Shown: piece by piece, positions 16,095 to 25,053 of the stretch
Layout: each line of letters opens with the position of its first letter
How positions within the stretch are numbered: position 1 is the stretch's first letter
Source of the DNA: G963676095 sp963676095
GTDB lineage: Bacteria; Bacteroidota; Bacteroidia; Bacteroidales; Prolixibacteraceae
Assembly: GCA_963676095.1 (NCBI GenBank)
Contig: OY781040.1
Location: 3,100,001-3,164,000, forward strand
Length of the DNA: 64,000 nt
Direction: 5' to 3'
The notes under the pieces: generated by a model
What the model was told of the DNA's origin: nothing
Databases searched by the model: none
Seen by the model: the letters and a program-made list of their open reading frames with translations, nothing else
Position numbers and translations under genes: made by a program

Positions 16095-16959
16095 TATGTG
16101 CTTATATGAATTAAGCAACAAGAAAAATTAAAAATTAAAAATAAAGCACAACGGATTAGTTGTATTTGAAATTATTTCTTATTTTTGTTTTGTGTTTTTC
16201 AAATGCACATAAATTCGTCAGAATAAATAAAATGGATCAAATTAAATGAAAGGAAAGGAGGGGAAATTAGTTAAGATATAAAAGAAATTGAAATGAAATT
16301 GTAATTTTGTATCGACTTTACGATGCAAAAATAACATAGCGCTTTTTTGACCTTATAGTCGAATCCGCAAAATTCAATACGAGAGGTCAAAGCATGGAAG
16401 CGCCCCTTAACTTATAGGGGCGTGGACATTGTTTTTATTCTCTCGTAAGGCCCTTGCGGAGCCTGACTATAGGAGTAATGACAATCGTTCACGCCTTCTT
16501 TTTTTGTGTTTTTTTGCCACATTTTAACCGGTTGCCGAACCTTGCAAGCGGAACAATCCAAAGCAGACGTTGAACGGGACTTCTTTAAACGGAAGGGGTA
16601 AAGAGAATAAGCCCTTACCTCTTTTAAGTACTGGGCAGATATTATTGCCCCGGGAACATTCCTTAAATCTGTCATTTTTAACCAAAACCCCTAAAGTCAT
16701 GCTTCACGCGAAACCTTTTTATCACCGCCCGCCTCCGTAATGTTTTAAATACTTACCAACAGCAGGATTCACAGGGTTCAGTGAATTCAATGTTAACTGA
16801 ACATTCACCCCTAAATCTTAAAAGCAGGAAACAAAAATCCGGCTTAGTGGCACCCTTATGCCCTTTTTACAATGAATAATTAGTAATGAGTAATTAATAA
16901 TGAAAGACGATCCGCGGACGCGGAACGATTAGATTTTAAACTACTAAACTATTTAACGC
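16095..16959. other. Non-coding boundary between island and PUL 1
   Basis: About 865 bases with no convincing gene. An 87-codon frame at 16412-16675 (minus) lacks protein-like character. The stretch contains a GC-rich hairpin (16401-16422) and the leader of PUL 1, with short repeats (gttcagt...actgaac near 16777-16803) and taatgag/taataatga runs just upstream of susC. It marks a sharp change from AT-rich to GC-rich sequence. Confidence 0.5.
16401..16422. terminator. GC-rich hairpin at island edge
   Basis: A 7-bp perfect stem, cgcccct / aggggcg, with an 8-base loop. No strong U-run follows, so terminator function is uncertain. Confidence 0.3.
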
Positions 16960-19900
16960 ATGAAAAAACTACGACGAACACGGCTGCGTGTTTCCTGTAT
17001 TTTCTCCTTGTTCCTTTTTCTTACCATCCCTGCCCTGTCGCAGGTCCGGATTACCGGCACCGTTACCGGGGAAGCTGAAGACGGGACGGTATCGCCCCTG
17101 CCGGGGGTAACTATTGTTGTTGCCGGGACCACCCGCGGGGTGATTACCGATACCGACGGCACTTACTCCATCGAAGCCAGACCTACCGACCGGCTTACCT
17201 TCTCGTTTATCGGCATGGAAAGCCAGACCGTCGAAGTGGGGACCAAACGGGTGGTCAACATCACCCTGAAACAGAAAGCCGAAGAACTGGACGATGTTAC
17301 CGTGGTGGCGTTCGGCAAGCAAAAGAAGGAGAGCGTGCTGGCCTCGATCACCACCATTGCCCCCAAAGACCTGAAAACCCCGTCGAGCAACCTCACGGCT
17401 TCGTTTGCCGGGAGAATGGCCGGGATGATCTCGTACCAGCGCAGCGGCGAACCGGGGGCCGACGATGCCGAGTTTTTTATCCGCGGGGTAACGACCTTCG
17501 GCTACAACAAAGACCCCCTGATCCTGATCGATAACATTGAGCTGTCGACCACCGACCTGGCCCGTTTAAACACGGACGATATCGAGAGCTTTTCGATCAT
17601 GAAGGATGCCACGGCCACAGCCCTGTACGGGGCCCGGGGGGCCAACGGCGTCATCCTGGTAAAAACAAAGGAAGGAAGGGAAGGCAAAGCCAAGTTGTCT
17701 GTCCGGGTCGAAAATTCCATTTCCATGCCGACAAAGGAAATTGAACTGGCTGGCCCCATTACCTACATGAGGCTGCACAATGAAGCCATCCTGACCCGTG
17801 GCGGGGAATCCGGTAAATATACAGACGACAAAATAGAGCGCACCGTGCCCGGATCGGGTTCCCTGGTTTACCCGTCCACCGACTGGCGGAAAGAACTCAT
17901 GAAAGACAGGACGGTCAACCAACGCGTCAACCTGAATGTCAGCGGGGGCGGGAAGGTGGCCCGCTACTATGTGGCTGCCTCCTTCTCGCAGGACAACGGG
18001 ATTTTGAATGTCGACAGGAACAACAACTTTAATACGAACATCGACCTGAAAAAGTACACGCTGCGGTCGAACGTAAACATTAACCTGACCAAAAGCACGG
18101 AACTTAAAGTAAGCATGAGCGGGGCCTTCGATGACTACACGGGGCCCATCACCAGCGGCTCGGAAATGTATGAGCTGATCATGAAAAGCAACCCGGTGCT
18201 GTTCCCCGCCAAATTTCCGAAAGATGAGGACCACCGGTTCGTCCAGCACACGATGTTCGGGAATGCGGATGACGGCGGGTATTTAAACCCCTATGCCGAG
18301 ATGGTGAAAGGGTACAAGGAATACGGCCGGGCAAATATCGGCGCCCAGATGGAACTGAAACAAAACCTTGACTTCTTCCTGAAAGGGCTTTCATTCCGGG
18401 GACTTTTCAATACTTCCCGGATTTCGTACTATGACCTGACCCGCCAGTATGTGCCGTTCTATTATAAAATTACCAGCTACGACTATCTGACCGAAGATTA
18501 TACCATCGGTATTATTAACCCCGACGACGGGACCGAGTATATCGACTATGTCCCCGGGAGCAAGACAATGACTTTTACCACTTATGCCGAGGGCGCGCTG
18601 GACTACAGCCGTGATTTTGGCAAACACGGGGTAAGCGGACTGCTCGTGTTCCAGCTCCGCCATAAAGCCAACCCGAATGAAGCCACCGATCTGCAGTCGT
18701 CCCTGCCTTACCGCAACATTGGCCTGTCGGGACGGTTTACCTATGAATACGACAAGCGGTTCCTCTCCGAGTTTAATTTCGGGTATAACGGTTCCGAACG
18801 TTTTTCAAAGGAAAACCGGTTTGGCTTTTTCCCGTCATTCGGGTTGGGGTGGGTAATCTCCAATGAAGGATTTTTTGTTTCAATGAAAAAAAGTATCCCC
18901 AAACTGAAGCTGAGGGCTTCCTACGGGCTGGTCGGGAATGACGATATCAGCGACGACCGTTTCCTGTACCTTTCCAGTGTCGATATGGATAATCCGGACT
19001 ATGGTTCCGGCTTTGGCTATGAGCAAAATGCCTACTGGCGGAACGGGATCTCGGTCAGCAGGTATGCCGATCCCGGCATCAGCTGGGAAGTCTCGGCCAA
19101 GGCCAACTACGCCCTCGAACTGAACCTGTTCAACAGCTTCGATCTGACGGCGGAATATTATACCGAGCACCGGAAGGATATCCTTCAGGACCGCAGTTCC
19201 ATTCCCTATTCCATGGGATTGTGGTCGACGCCATCGGCTAACCTGGGCGAAGCGAAAGGCAAGGGGACCGATATTTCGGCCGATTATTCAAAGGCGTTTG
19301 GCAAATTCTGGACGCAGTTGCGGGTTAACTTTACCTATGCCACCAGTAAATACACCAAATACGAGGACTACGATTACACAGAGGAATGGTGGAAACTCAA
19401 AACCGGCCATTCCACCACCCAACAGTTTGGCTATATCGCCGAGGGCCTCTTTGTCGACGATGCGGAAGTAACGAACTCGCCCACCCAGTTTGGCGATTAC
19501 CTGGCCGGCGATATCAAGTACCGCGACCTGAACGGCGACGGGGTAATCAATACCCGCGACCAAACGGCGATCGGTTACCCGACCACTCCCGAGATCGTCT
19601 ACGGGTTCGGGGCTACCGTGGGGTATAAAAACTGGGATTTTTCCTTCTTTTTTAACGGGGTAGCGCGCGAATCGTTCTGGATCGACTATGAAAGCGTTTC
19701 GCCTTTCCTCGATACGTATGACGACGGCGTTGGCAACAATGCGCTGGCCCGGTTTATTGCCGGCAGCCACTGGTCGGAAGAGGACCGGGAAGCCTACGCC
19801 GCCTGGCCGCGCCTCTCGGAAACGCTGGTCACCAACAACGACCAGACCAATACCTGGTTTATGAGGAACGGCTCCTTTCTCCGGCTGAAGCAGGTGGAAC

Positions 19901-20085
19901 TGGGGTACAGCCTGCCGGATAAACTGATCAAAAGGGCCGGGTTTACAAGCCTGAGGTTCTATTTTACAGGGACCAATCTGTTTTGCGTCAGCAGCTTTAA
20001 GTTGTGGGACCCGGAAATGGCCGGGGACGGCCTGGGCTATCCGCTGCAGCGGGTCTTTAACCTCGGCGTCAATATGTCTTTTTAA
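16960..20085 (+). CDS. SusC-like TonB-dependent outer-membrane transporter, PUL 1
   Basis: A 1041-aa protein with a signal peptide (FSLFLFLTIPALSQ). A carboxypeptidase-regulatory-like domain follows (GVTIVVAGTTRGVITDTDGT; FSFIGMESQTVEVG). The plug domain has the family marks FIRGVTTFG, PLILIDNIE and SIMKDATATALYGARGANGV. The C-terminal beta barrel ends LGVNMSF with the terminal aromatic residue. It imports oligosaccharides across the outer membrane with its SusD partner, which begins 32 bases downstream. It is the first gene of a co-directional PUL. The sequence is notably GC-rich compared with the island to its left. Confidence 0.95.
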   Translation: MKKLRRTRLRVSCIFSLFLFLTIPALSQVRITGTVTGEAEDGTVSPLPGVTIVVAGTTRGVITDTDGTYSIEARPTDRLTFSFIGMESQTVEVGTKRVVNITLKQKAEELDDVTVVAFGKQKKESVLASITTIAPKDLKTPSSNLTASFAGRMAGMISYQRSGEPGADDAEFFIRGVTTFGYNKDPLILIDNIELSTTDLARLNTDDIESFSIMKDATATALYGARGANGVILVKTKEGREGKAKLSVRVENSISMPTKEIELAGPITYMRLHNEAILTRGGESGKYTDDKIERTVPGSGSLVYPSTDWRKELMKDRTVNQRVNLNVSGGGKVARYYVAASFSQDNGILNVDRNNNFNTNIDLKKYTLRSNVNINLTKSTELKVSMSGAFDDYTGPITSGSEMYELIMKSNPVLFPAKFPKDEDHRFVQHTMFGNADDGGYLNPYAEMVKGYKEYGRANIGAQMELKQNLDFFLKGLSFRGLFNTSRISYYDLTRQYVPFYYKITSYDYLTEDYTIGIINPDDGTEYIDYVPGSKTMTFTTYAEGALDYSRDFGKHGVSGLLVFQLRHKANPNEATDLQSSLPYRNIGLSGRFTYEYDKRFLSEFNFGYNGSERFSKENRFGFFPSFGLGWVISNEGFFVSMKKSIPKLKLRASYGLVGNDDISDDRFLYLSSVDMDNPDYGSGFGYEQNAYWRNGISVSRYADPGISWEVSAKANYALELNLFNSFDLTAEYYTEHRKDILQDRSSIPYSMGLWSTPSANLGEAKGKGTDISADYSKAFGKFWTQLRVNFTYATSKYTKYEDYDYTEEWWKLKTGHSTTQQFGYIAEGLFVDDAEVTNSPTQFGDYLAGDIKYRDLNGDGVINTRDQTAIGYPTTPEIVYGFGATVGYKNWDFSFFFNGVARESFWIDYESVSPFLDTYDDGVGNNALARFIAGSHWSEEDREAYAAWPRLSETLVTNNDQTNTWFMRNGSFLRLKQVELGYSLPDKLIKRAGFTSLRFYFTGTNLFCVSSFKLWDPEMAGDGLGYPLQRVFNLGVNMSF

Positions 20086-20117
20086 AGACGGTGTTTTAAC
20101 ATTATAAATTGCCTATC

Positions 20118-22064
20118 ATGAATTTAGTTAAAAATATAAGGAAACCCCTTTTTATTGTCCTGGGCCTTGCCATGGCTTCCTGCGATTTTCTGGACATTGT
20201 GCCCGATTCTGTGGCCACCATCGAGGACAATGCATTTTCGATGCGGACACAGGCCGAAAAGTTCCTCTTTACCTGTTACGATTATCTGCCGAACCACGGA
20301 TCGGTTTACGGGAACCCGGCCCATATCGGGGGCGACGAATACTGGACCGACGCCCAGTACTATTCGAACCACTACATGTATCCCTGGCAGATCGGCCGGG
20401 GGAACCAGCGGTCGGGCAGCCCCTATTGCGATTACTGGAACGGCAGTTACGGGGGAAAAGACCTGTACCAGGGGATCAGCGACTGTAATATCTTTCTGGC
20501 AAATGTCAGGTCGGTGCCTGACCTGGATGAGAGCGAATGCAACCGCTGGATCGCGGAGGTTGAATTTCTGAAAGCGTATTATCATTTCTGGCTGGTACGG
20601 ATGTACGGTCCCATTCCTATTAAAGATGAGAACCTGTCGGTTAACTCGGAGACGGAAGAGATCAAGGTGTTCCGGAATACCCTGGACGAGTGTTTCGGTT
20701 ACATTGTCAATAAGCTGGATACGGTCCTTGCCTGGAATTACCTGCCTGAAAAAATTGAGAATGAAGCGGAAGAGCTGGGGCGGATCACGAAAGAAGTTGT
20801 TTTGACCTTTAAGGCCCAGGTGCTGCTTACGGCTGCCAGTCCGCTGTTTAACGGGAATACCGACTATGCCGGTCTGACCGATGCCAACGGGGTTGAGATT
20901 TTCTGTCCGTCGAAAACGGAAGAAGAGAAGCTCCGGAGGTGGCAGAAGGCAGCGGAAGCCTGCGCCGAAGCCATTGATTTTGTGACTGCCAACGGGCACC
21001 GGTTGTATACCTATACCTCTATGGAATATGCCATCTCGGATGTGACCAAAGCCAAACTGAGCATCCGGGAAGCTGTGACGGAAAAATGGAACACCGAGAT
21101 CATCTGGGCGAACTCGAACAGCTGGGTTGGCAATACCGGTGCCGATCTTCAATGCCAGGCCCTGCCGCGCGACCTGGAACTGGAAAAAGCTTCCTCGAAT
21201 ACCACCCAGCGGAATAACCACGGCGTTCCGCTCAAGATCGCCGCCCAGTTTTACACAGGGAACGGGGTCCCCATTACAGAAGATAAAACATGGGATTATA
21301 AAAACCGGTTCAGCCTGCGGACCGCCACTTCCGCTGAGAAATACCTGGTGAAAGAAGGCTATACCACTGCCGGGTTCAACTTTGACCGGGAAATAAGGTA
21401 TTATGCCAGTCTTGGGTTCGATGGTTGCGTCTGGTTCGGGCAGGGCACAACCGACGACGAGGAGCCCCTGTATGTCCAGGCGAAAGCCGGACAGGCCGCT
21501 TCGAACCAGGTTTACCATTCGGTGAACCTGACCGGTATCTGGCCCAAAAAGATGGTCCACTTCAAGACCGTTGTCGGCGCTTCCAGCGGGATTACCTTCA
21601 TTAAATATCCTTTCCCGGTCTTCCGGTTGAGCGATCTGTACCTGATGTATGCCGAAGCATTGAACGAGTCGGGCGCTCCCCGCAGCGAGGTATTGCCGTG
21701 GATCGATTTGGTGCGGGAAAGGGCCTCGCTCCCCGGGGTGGAGGAAGCCTGGACCAATTATTCGACCGATCCTGCCAAGTACAAGACACAAAGCGGGCTC
21801 AGGGAGATCATTCAGCAGGAACGGTGCATCGAGCTGGCTTTCGAAGGCAAGCGGTTCTGGGATATCCGCCGCTGGAAAACAGCGATGGACGACTACGCCA
21901 ATAACCCGATCACGGGCTGGAATGTCAACTATTCCGGCGAGGAGGACTATTATCAGGAAGCATACCTGTTCAAACAGGATTTCAGTCCAAAGGATTATTT
22001 CTGGCCAATCAATGATAATGAAATACTCAGAAACGGGAATACCGTCCAGAATTACGGATGGTAA
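20118..22064 (+). CDS. SusD/RagB-family surface lipoprotein, PUL 1
   Basis: A 648-aa protein. ATG 20118 is preferred to the upstream TTG, and it gives a lipoprotein signal (LFIVLGLAMASCDFLDIVP). The family is shown by the early EVEFLKAYYHFWLVRMYGPI and the C-terminal FRLSDLYLMYAEALNESG and ELAFEGKRFWDIRRW, ending NYGW. SusD proteins cap the SusC barrel on the cell surface and capture glycan. It is paired with the SusC directly upstream. The large antisense frame across it is a shadow of GC-rich codon usage. Confidence 0.95.
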   Translation: MNLVKNIRKPLFIVLGLAMASCDFLDIVPDSVATIEDNAFSMRTQAEKFLFTCYDYLPNHGSVYGNPAHIGGDEYWTDAQYYSNHYMYPWQIGRGNQRSGSPYCDYWNGSYGGKDLYQGISDCNIFLANVRSVPDLDESECNRWIAEVEFLKAYYHFWLVRMYGPIPIKDENLSVNSETEEIKVFRNTLDECFGYIVNKLDTVLAWNYLPEKIENEAEELGRITKEVVLTFKAQVLLTAASPLFNGNTDYAGLTDANGVEIFCPSKTEEEKLRRWQKAAEACAEAIDFVTANGHRLYTYTSMEYAISDVTKAKLSIREAVTEKWNTEIIWANSNSWVGNTGADLQCQALPRDLELEKASSNTTQRNNHGVPLKIAAQFYTGNGVPITEDKTWDYKNRFSLRTATSAEKYLVKEGYTTAGFNFDREIRYYASLGFDGCVWFGQGTTDDEEPLYVQAKAGQAASNQVYHSVNLTGIWPKKMVHFKTVVGASSGITFIKYPFPVFRLSDLYLMYAEALNESGAPRSEVLPWIDLVRERASLPGVEEAWTNYSTDPAKYKTQSGLREIIQQERCIELAFEGKRFWDIRRWKTAMDDYANNPITGWNVNYSGEEDYYQEAYLFKQDFSPKDYFWPINDNEILRNGNTVQNYGW

Positions 22065-22096
22065 CTAATTTATCCGACCATATAACAGGAAATAAA

Positions 22097-23347
22097 ATGA
22101 AACAGATCCTATTTTATTCTTTCGCTTCCCTGGCATTGCTTTGTTCATGCGGCGAAGCGGACATGAACGATCCGTATGGAAGTAAAATTGCCCCGGCACA
22201 GGTGACCAACGTGTCCGTGAAGGACTCCTACGGCGAGTCGGTTGTCAGTTACGACAAGCCCGACGACCGGAACCTGAAGTACGTAAAAGCGGTGTACATG
22301 ACCGACGACAGTACTGAATTTGATGCCAATGCTTCGTACTATACCGATACCATTTTAATTAACGGCTTCGGACATGCAGGCGCCTACCGGGTCGATCTGT
22401 ATTCTGTCAGTTACGGCGAAGCGTATTCCGGTCCGGTAAGCGTAACGGTCAACCCGTTGACCCCTCCCTACCTGATGGCCTATGACAGCCTGGAGATCAA
22501 TTCAACCTTTGGCGGGATCAGCATTCAAACCAGTAACCGGACAGGGGCAAAACTTTCGATAGGCTCCTATAAGAAAAATGAGGACGGGGAATGGGAAGAG
22601 ATCGGCATGACCTATACAACCGCCCGGAACATTGCCTTTTCGGTAAGGGGGCAGGAGAGTGTTGAAACAGAATTCGGGGTGCAGGTCAGGGACCGGTGGT
22701 CGCATTTGTCAGAAATAAAAACAACAGTTGCAACGCCTCTGTACGAGATTGAATGTGACAAATCGCTCTTCAAGTCCGATCCGATTTTAACCGACACCTA
22801 CGAGATGCATAGCTGGTCGGGATCCAATACCAAATTTGAAGCCTTGTGGGACGGGTCCATCCTCCAGGGCACCTCTACCTGTTTTCATACAAAAACGACA
22901 GACCCGATGCCCCAGCATTTCACAATCGATCTGGGAATGGAGTACCAGCTGAGCCGGTTTGTCGTACATGGCAGGGCAAGCGCAACGGCGGCCGGTGCCA
23001 GTTCAGATGTCTGGACCTATGTTTTTGCCAGCGGCCATCCCAAAACATTCGAATTATGGGGCAGTACCAATCCGGACCGGGAAACCGGGGCGTTTGATGA
23101 TACCTGGTTCCTGGTTGGCACTTATACCATAACCCGGGCCGATGGGTCGACGACCACCCAGGCGGTATCTGCCCTGACCGATGAGGACAAAGCCCTGATT
23201 GTGGCCGGGAGCGAATTTGACGTTCCCGACGGTACCCCCAAACTGAGATGGATCAGGTTCCGCACGCTCAACACCTATGGCAACGTAAATTCGGTGATGC
23301 TGGATGAACTTACCTTCTACGGAGCTGAAGCAACCGGAACCGAATAA
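22097..23347 (+). CDS. Surface glycan-binding lipoprotein with F5/8C-like C-terminus
   Basis: A 416-aa protein from ATG 22097, with lipobox LALLCSCGEAD. Two Ig/fibronectin-like regions come first (APAQVTNVSVKDSYGESVVS; PPYLMAYDSLEINSTFGGIS), resembling the DUF4959/DUF5126 arrangement of PUL lipoproteins. A discoidin-like C-terminal domain (DUF5000 type) follows from about residue 235, with FTIDLGMEYQLSRFVVHGR, FELWGS and LRWIRFRTLNTYG. It probably sits on the outer face and holds the substrate for SusC/D. It is the third gene of the operon; the leader of its frame overlaps the susD end. Confidence 0.8.
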   Translation: MKQILFYSFASLALLCSCGEADMNDPYGSKIAPAQVTNVSVKDSYGESVVSYDKPDDRNLKYVKAVYMTDDSTEFDANASYYTDTILINGFGHAGAYRVDLYSVSYGEAYSGPVSVTVNPLTPPYLMAYDSLEINSTFGGISIQTSNRTGAKLSIGSYKKNEDGEWEEIGMTYTTARNIAFSVRGQESVETEFGVQVRDRWSHLSEIKTTVATPLYEIECDKSLFKSDPILTDTYEMHSWSGSNTKFEALWDGSILQGTSTCFHTKTTDPMPQHFTIDLGMEYQLSRFVVHGRASATAAGASSDVWTYVFASGHPKTFELWGSTNPDRETGAFDDTWFLVGTYTITRADGSTTTQAVSALTDEDKALIVAGSEFDVPDGTPKLRWIRFRTLNTYGNVNSVMLDELTFYGAEATGTE

Positions 23348-23375
23348 ACAACGACAAGACAAATTTTATTCAGAT

Positions 23376-24761
23376 ATGAAACACTTATTTCTTTTTATCA
23401 TGATAGCCGGCATGCTGGCGGGATGCAGTCCGATGGACGACAATTACAGTAATTTCCTGGAGGACGGGCCGGTCGTTTACCTGGCGAAGTTGGAAGCAGA
23501 CTCGGTACAGGTGAACGCAGGACGCTACCGGCTGGGCATTTCCTGGCCAAAGCTGGATGATGTCAGGCCCAAAAAAGCAACAATTACCTGGGCGAACGGA
23601 ACGTCCTCAACCGGGGTCGATGTAAAAGACGGAAGTTCTACCTCCGTTGTTATTGGCAGCTTAGACGAGGCTTCTTACATTTTTGAGATCACCTTATATG
23701 ATGATGAGGGGAACAGTTCCCTGACCACTTCGGTTACCGGCACGGTATACGGGGAAGCGTACGAAAAGTACCTGCAAAACAGGGAAGTGACCGCTTTCGA
23801 TTTGCAGGACAGCCAGGCAACGCTGACTTTTGATGAACTTGCCGGTGAAACCTGCATCGGTACGGAAGTGCTGTGGGGACAGAACGGACAGGACAATACC
23901 GTATTGATGGATTCGGCGACAAGCCAGGTGGTACTCGACGGTTTCTGCAGTTCTTCCTTCCGGTACCGGGCCATGTATAAGCCGGAAGCGGCGGCGATCG
24001 ACACGTTTTATTCGACGGCATCGGTCTATGCCCTTAATACGGATGTGTTAAGCTTCAGCAAGACTACCGGCCGGCTGGAAGTTAATTTTGCAGCGGTGAC
24101 AGACGATCATTATGCCGGGATTGATATGAACTGGACTTCAGACGGGGAAGCATTTGATTACCGGCTGGAAGCTTCCTCTGGCTTTACAGCTTCGGTCGAT
24201 CCCGGCGAAGCTGCCGGGATCCAGTACAGGACGGTTTTTATTTATGACGGGCAGGAATATTATTCCGGTTATGCGGAACTGGAGATCCTGCAACCTGTCG
24301 ATCTCGACCGGAGCGGATGGAGCGTGTCGGTTTCCCATGCACTTCCCGCTGATGCGGCTATCAGCAATGCGCCGGAAAGCCTGACCGACGGGGACGGGGG
24401 GACCTGTCTTTCGATGGTGAAGCCGGGCAAATCTTATGGCGGCGTAACCGTTGGTGAAGAAGAGACCGTCTACTTTATTATCGATATGGGCACTGACCGG
24501 ACCTTCGATTATTTCAGGATTTTGCACCGCGATAACGGGAATACCAACTTAAGGGCGCAAAAATACTCCTTCTACGGAAGTGATGACGGGGCCAGCTTCA
24601 GCGCGATCAGTGAAGGCGTTGCCGTGGATGCCGGTCAGCTGAGCCTCATGGGAGACCTGCCAAAGTCAACTTACCGGTATATTAAAGTTACTTACGACCA
24701 GTGGAGCTCCTCCTCGAGCACCATGCAGATTGCCGAATTCAACCTGGGAGTAAGGCAATAA
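23376..24761 (+). CDS. DUF4998-type lipoprotein with C-terminal F5/8C module
   Basis: A 461-aa protein from ATG 23376, lipobox AGMLAGCSPMDD. The N-terminal half resembles DUF4998 (VQVNAGRYRLGISWPKLDD, KKATITWANG). The C-terminal ~150 residues form an F5/8 type C (discoidin) domain: DRSGWSVSVSH, TCLSMVKPGKSYGGVTVG, FDYFRILHRDNGNTNLRAQ, YRYIKVTYDQW, QIAEFNLG. The same C-terminal module, with CLS[ML]VKPGKSYGG almost unchanged, ends two Big_2 lipoproteins of PUL 3. It probably binds terminal sugars. It is the last gene before a hairpin that separates it from GH3. Confidence 0.82.
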   Translation: MKHLFLFIMIAGMLAGCSPMDDNYSNFLEDGPVVYLAKLEADSVQVNAGRYRLGISWPKLDDVRPKKATITWANGTSSTGVDVKDGSSTSVVIGSLDEASYIFEITLYDDEGNSSLTTSVTGTVYGEAYEKYLQNREVTAFDLQDSQATLTFDELAGETCIGTEVLWGQNGQDNTVLMDSATSQVVLDGFCSSSFRYRAMYKPEAAAIDTFYSTASVYALNTDVLSFSKTTGRLEVNFAAVTDDHYAGIDMNWTSDGEAFDYRLEASSGFTASVDPGEAAGIQYRTVFIYDGQEYYSGYAELEILQPVDLDRSGWSVSVSHALPADAAISNAPESLTDGDGGTCLSMVKPGKSYGGVTVGEEETVYFIIDMGTDRTFDYFRILHRDNGNTNLRAQKYSFYGSDDGASFSAISEGVAVDAGQLSLMGDLPKSTYRYIKVTYDQWSSSSSTMQIAEFNLGVRQ

Positions 24762-24811
24762 ACAGCACGTTAAGAACAGGCGGCCTCACTGATACCGGGC
24801 CGGGACATAAA

Positions 24812-24851
24812 AGAAAAACGTTCTCCCGAAAACTTCGGAAGAACGTTTTCT
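24812..24851 (+). terminator. Intercistronic hairpin after surface-protein genes
   Basis: The arms agaaaaacgttct and agaacgttttct pair around a cccgaaaacttcgg loop region that can itself fold. No U-tract follows, so this may be a stabilising or processing hairpin rather than a full terminator. It would lower expression of the enzymes relative to susC/D. Confidence 0.55.
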
Positions 24852-25053
24852 GGTGTTGTATAGATTTTATTTCTCCTTGTATGGATTTTTTTCGACATGG
24901 TTAACCGCTTAATTTTTGATTTTTATTTTTTATTGAAACCGGTGGATTGACCTTCCTGTTTCAGGGGTTCCAGATGCTTAGCCTTGAGGTTCCGGGACGT
25001 ACTGTTCGATGCAAAATGCTATTTATATAAAAAATAAAACTGAATTATTTCGA

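Noticed and set aside
16412..16675. 87-aa minus-strand frame at the island boundary
   Set aside because: Composition is not protein-like, it overlaps a hairpin, and I see no recognisable motif or initiation context.
20124..21791. 555-aa open frame antisense to susD
   Set aside because: It is a shadow of strong GC-ending codon use in susD. No domain, signal or start context is visible, and similar shadows occur over the other GC-rich genes.
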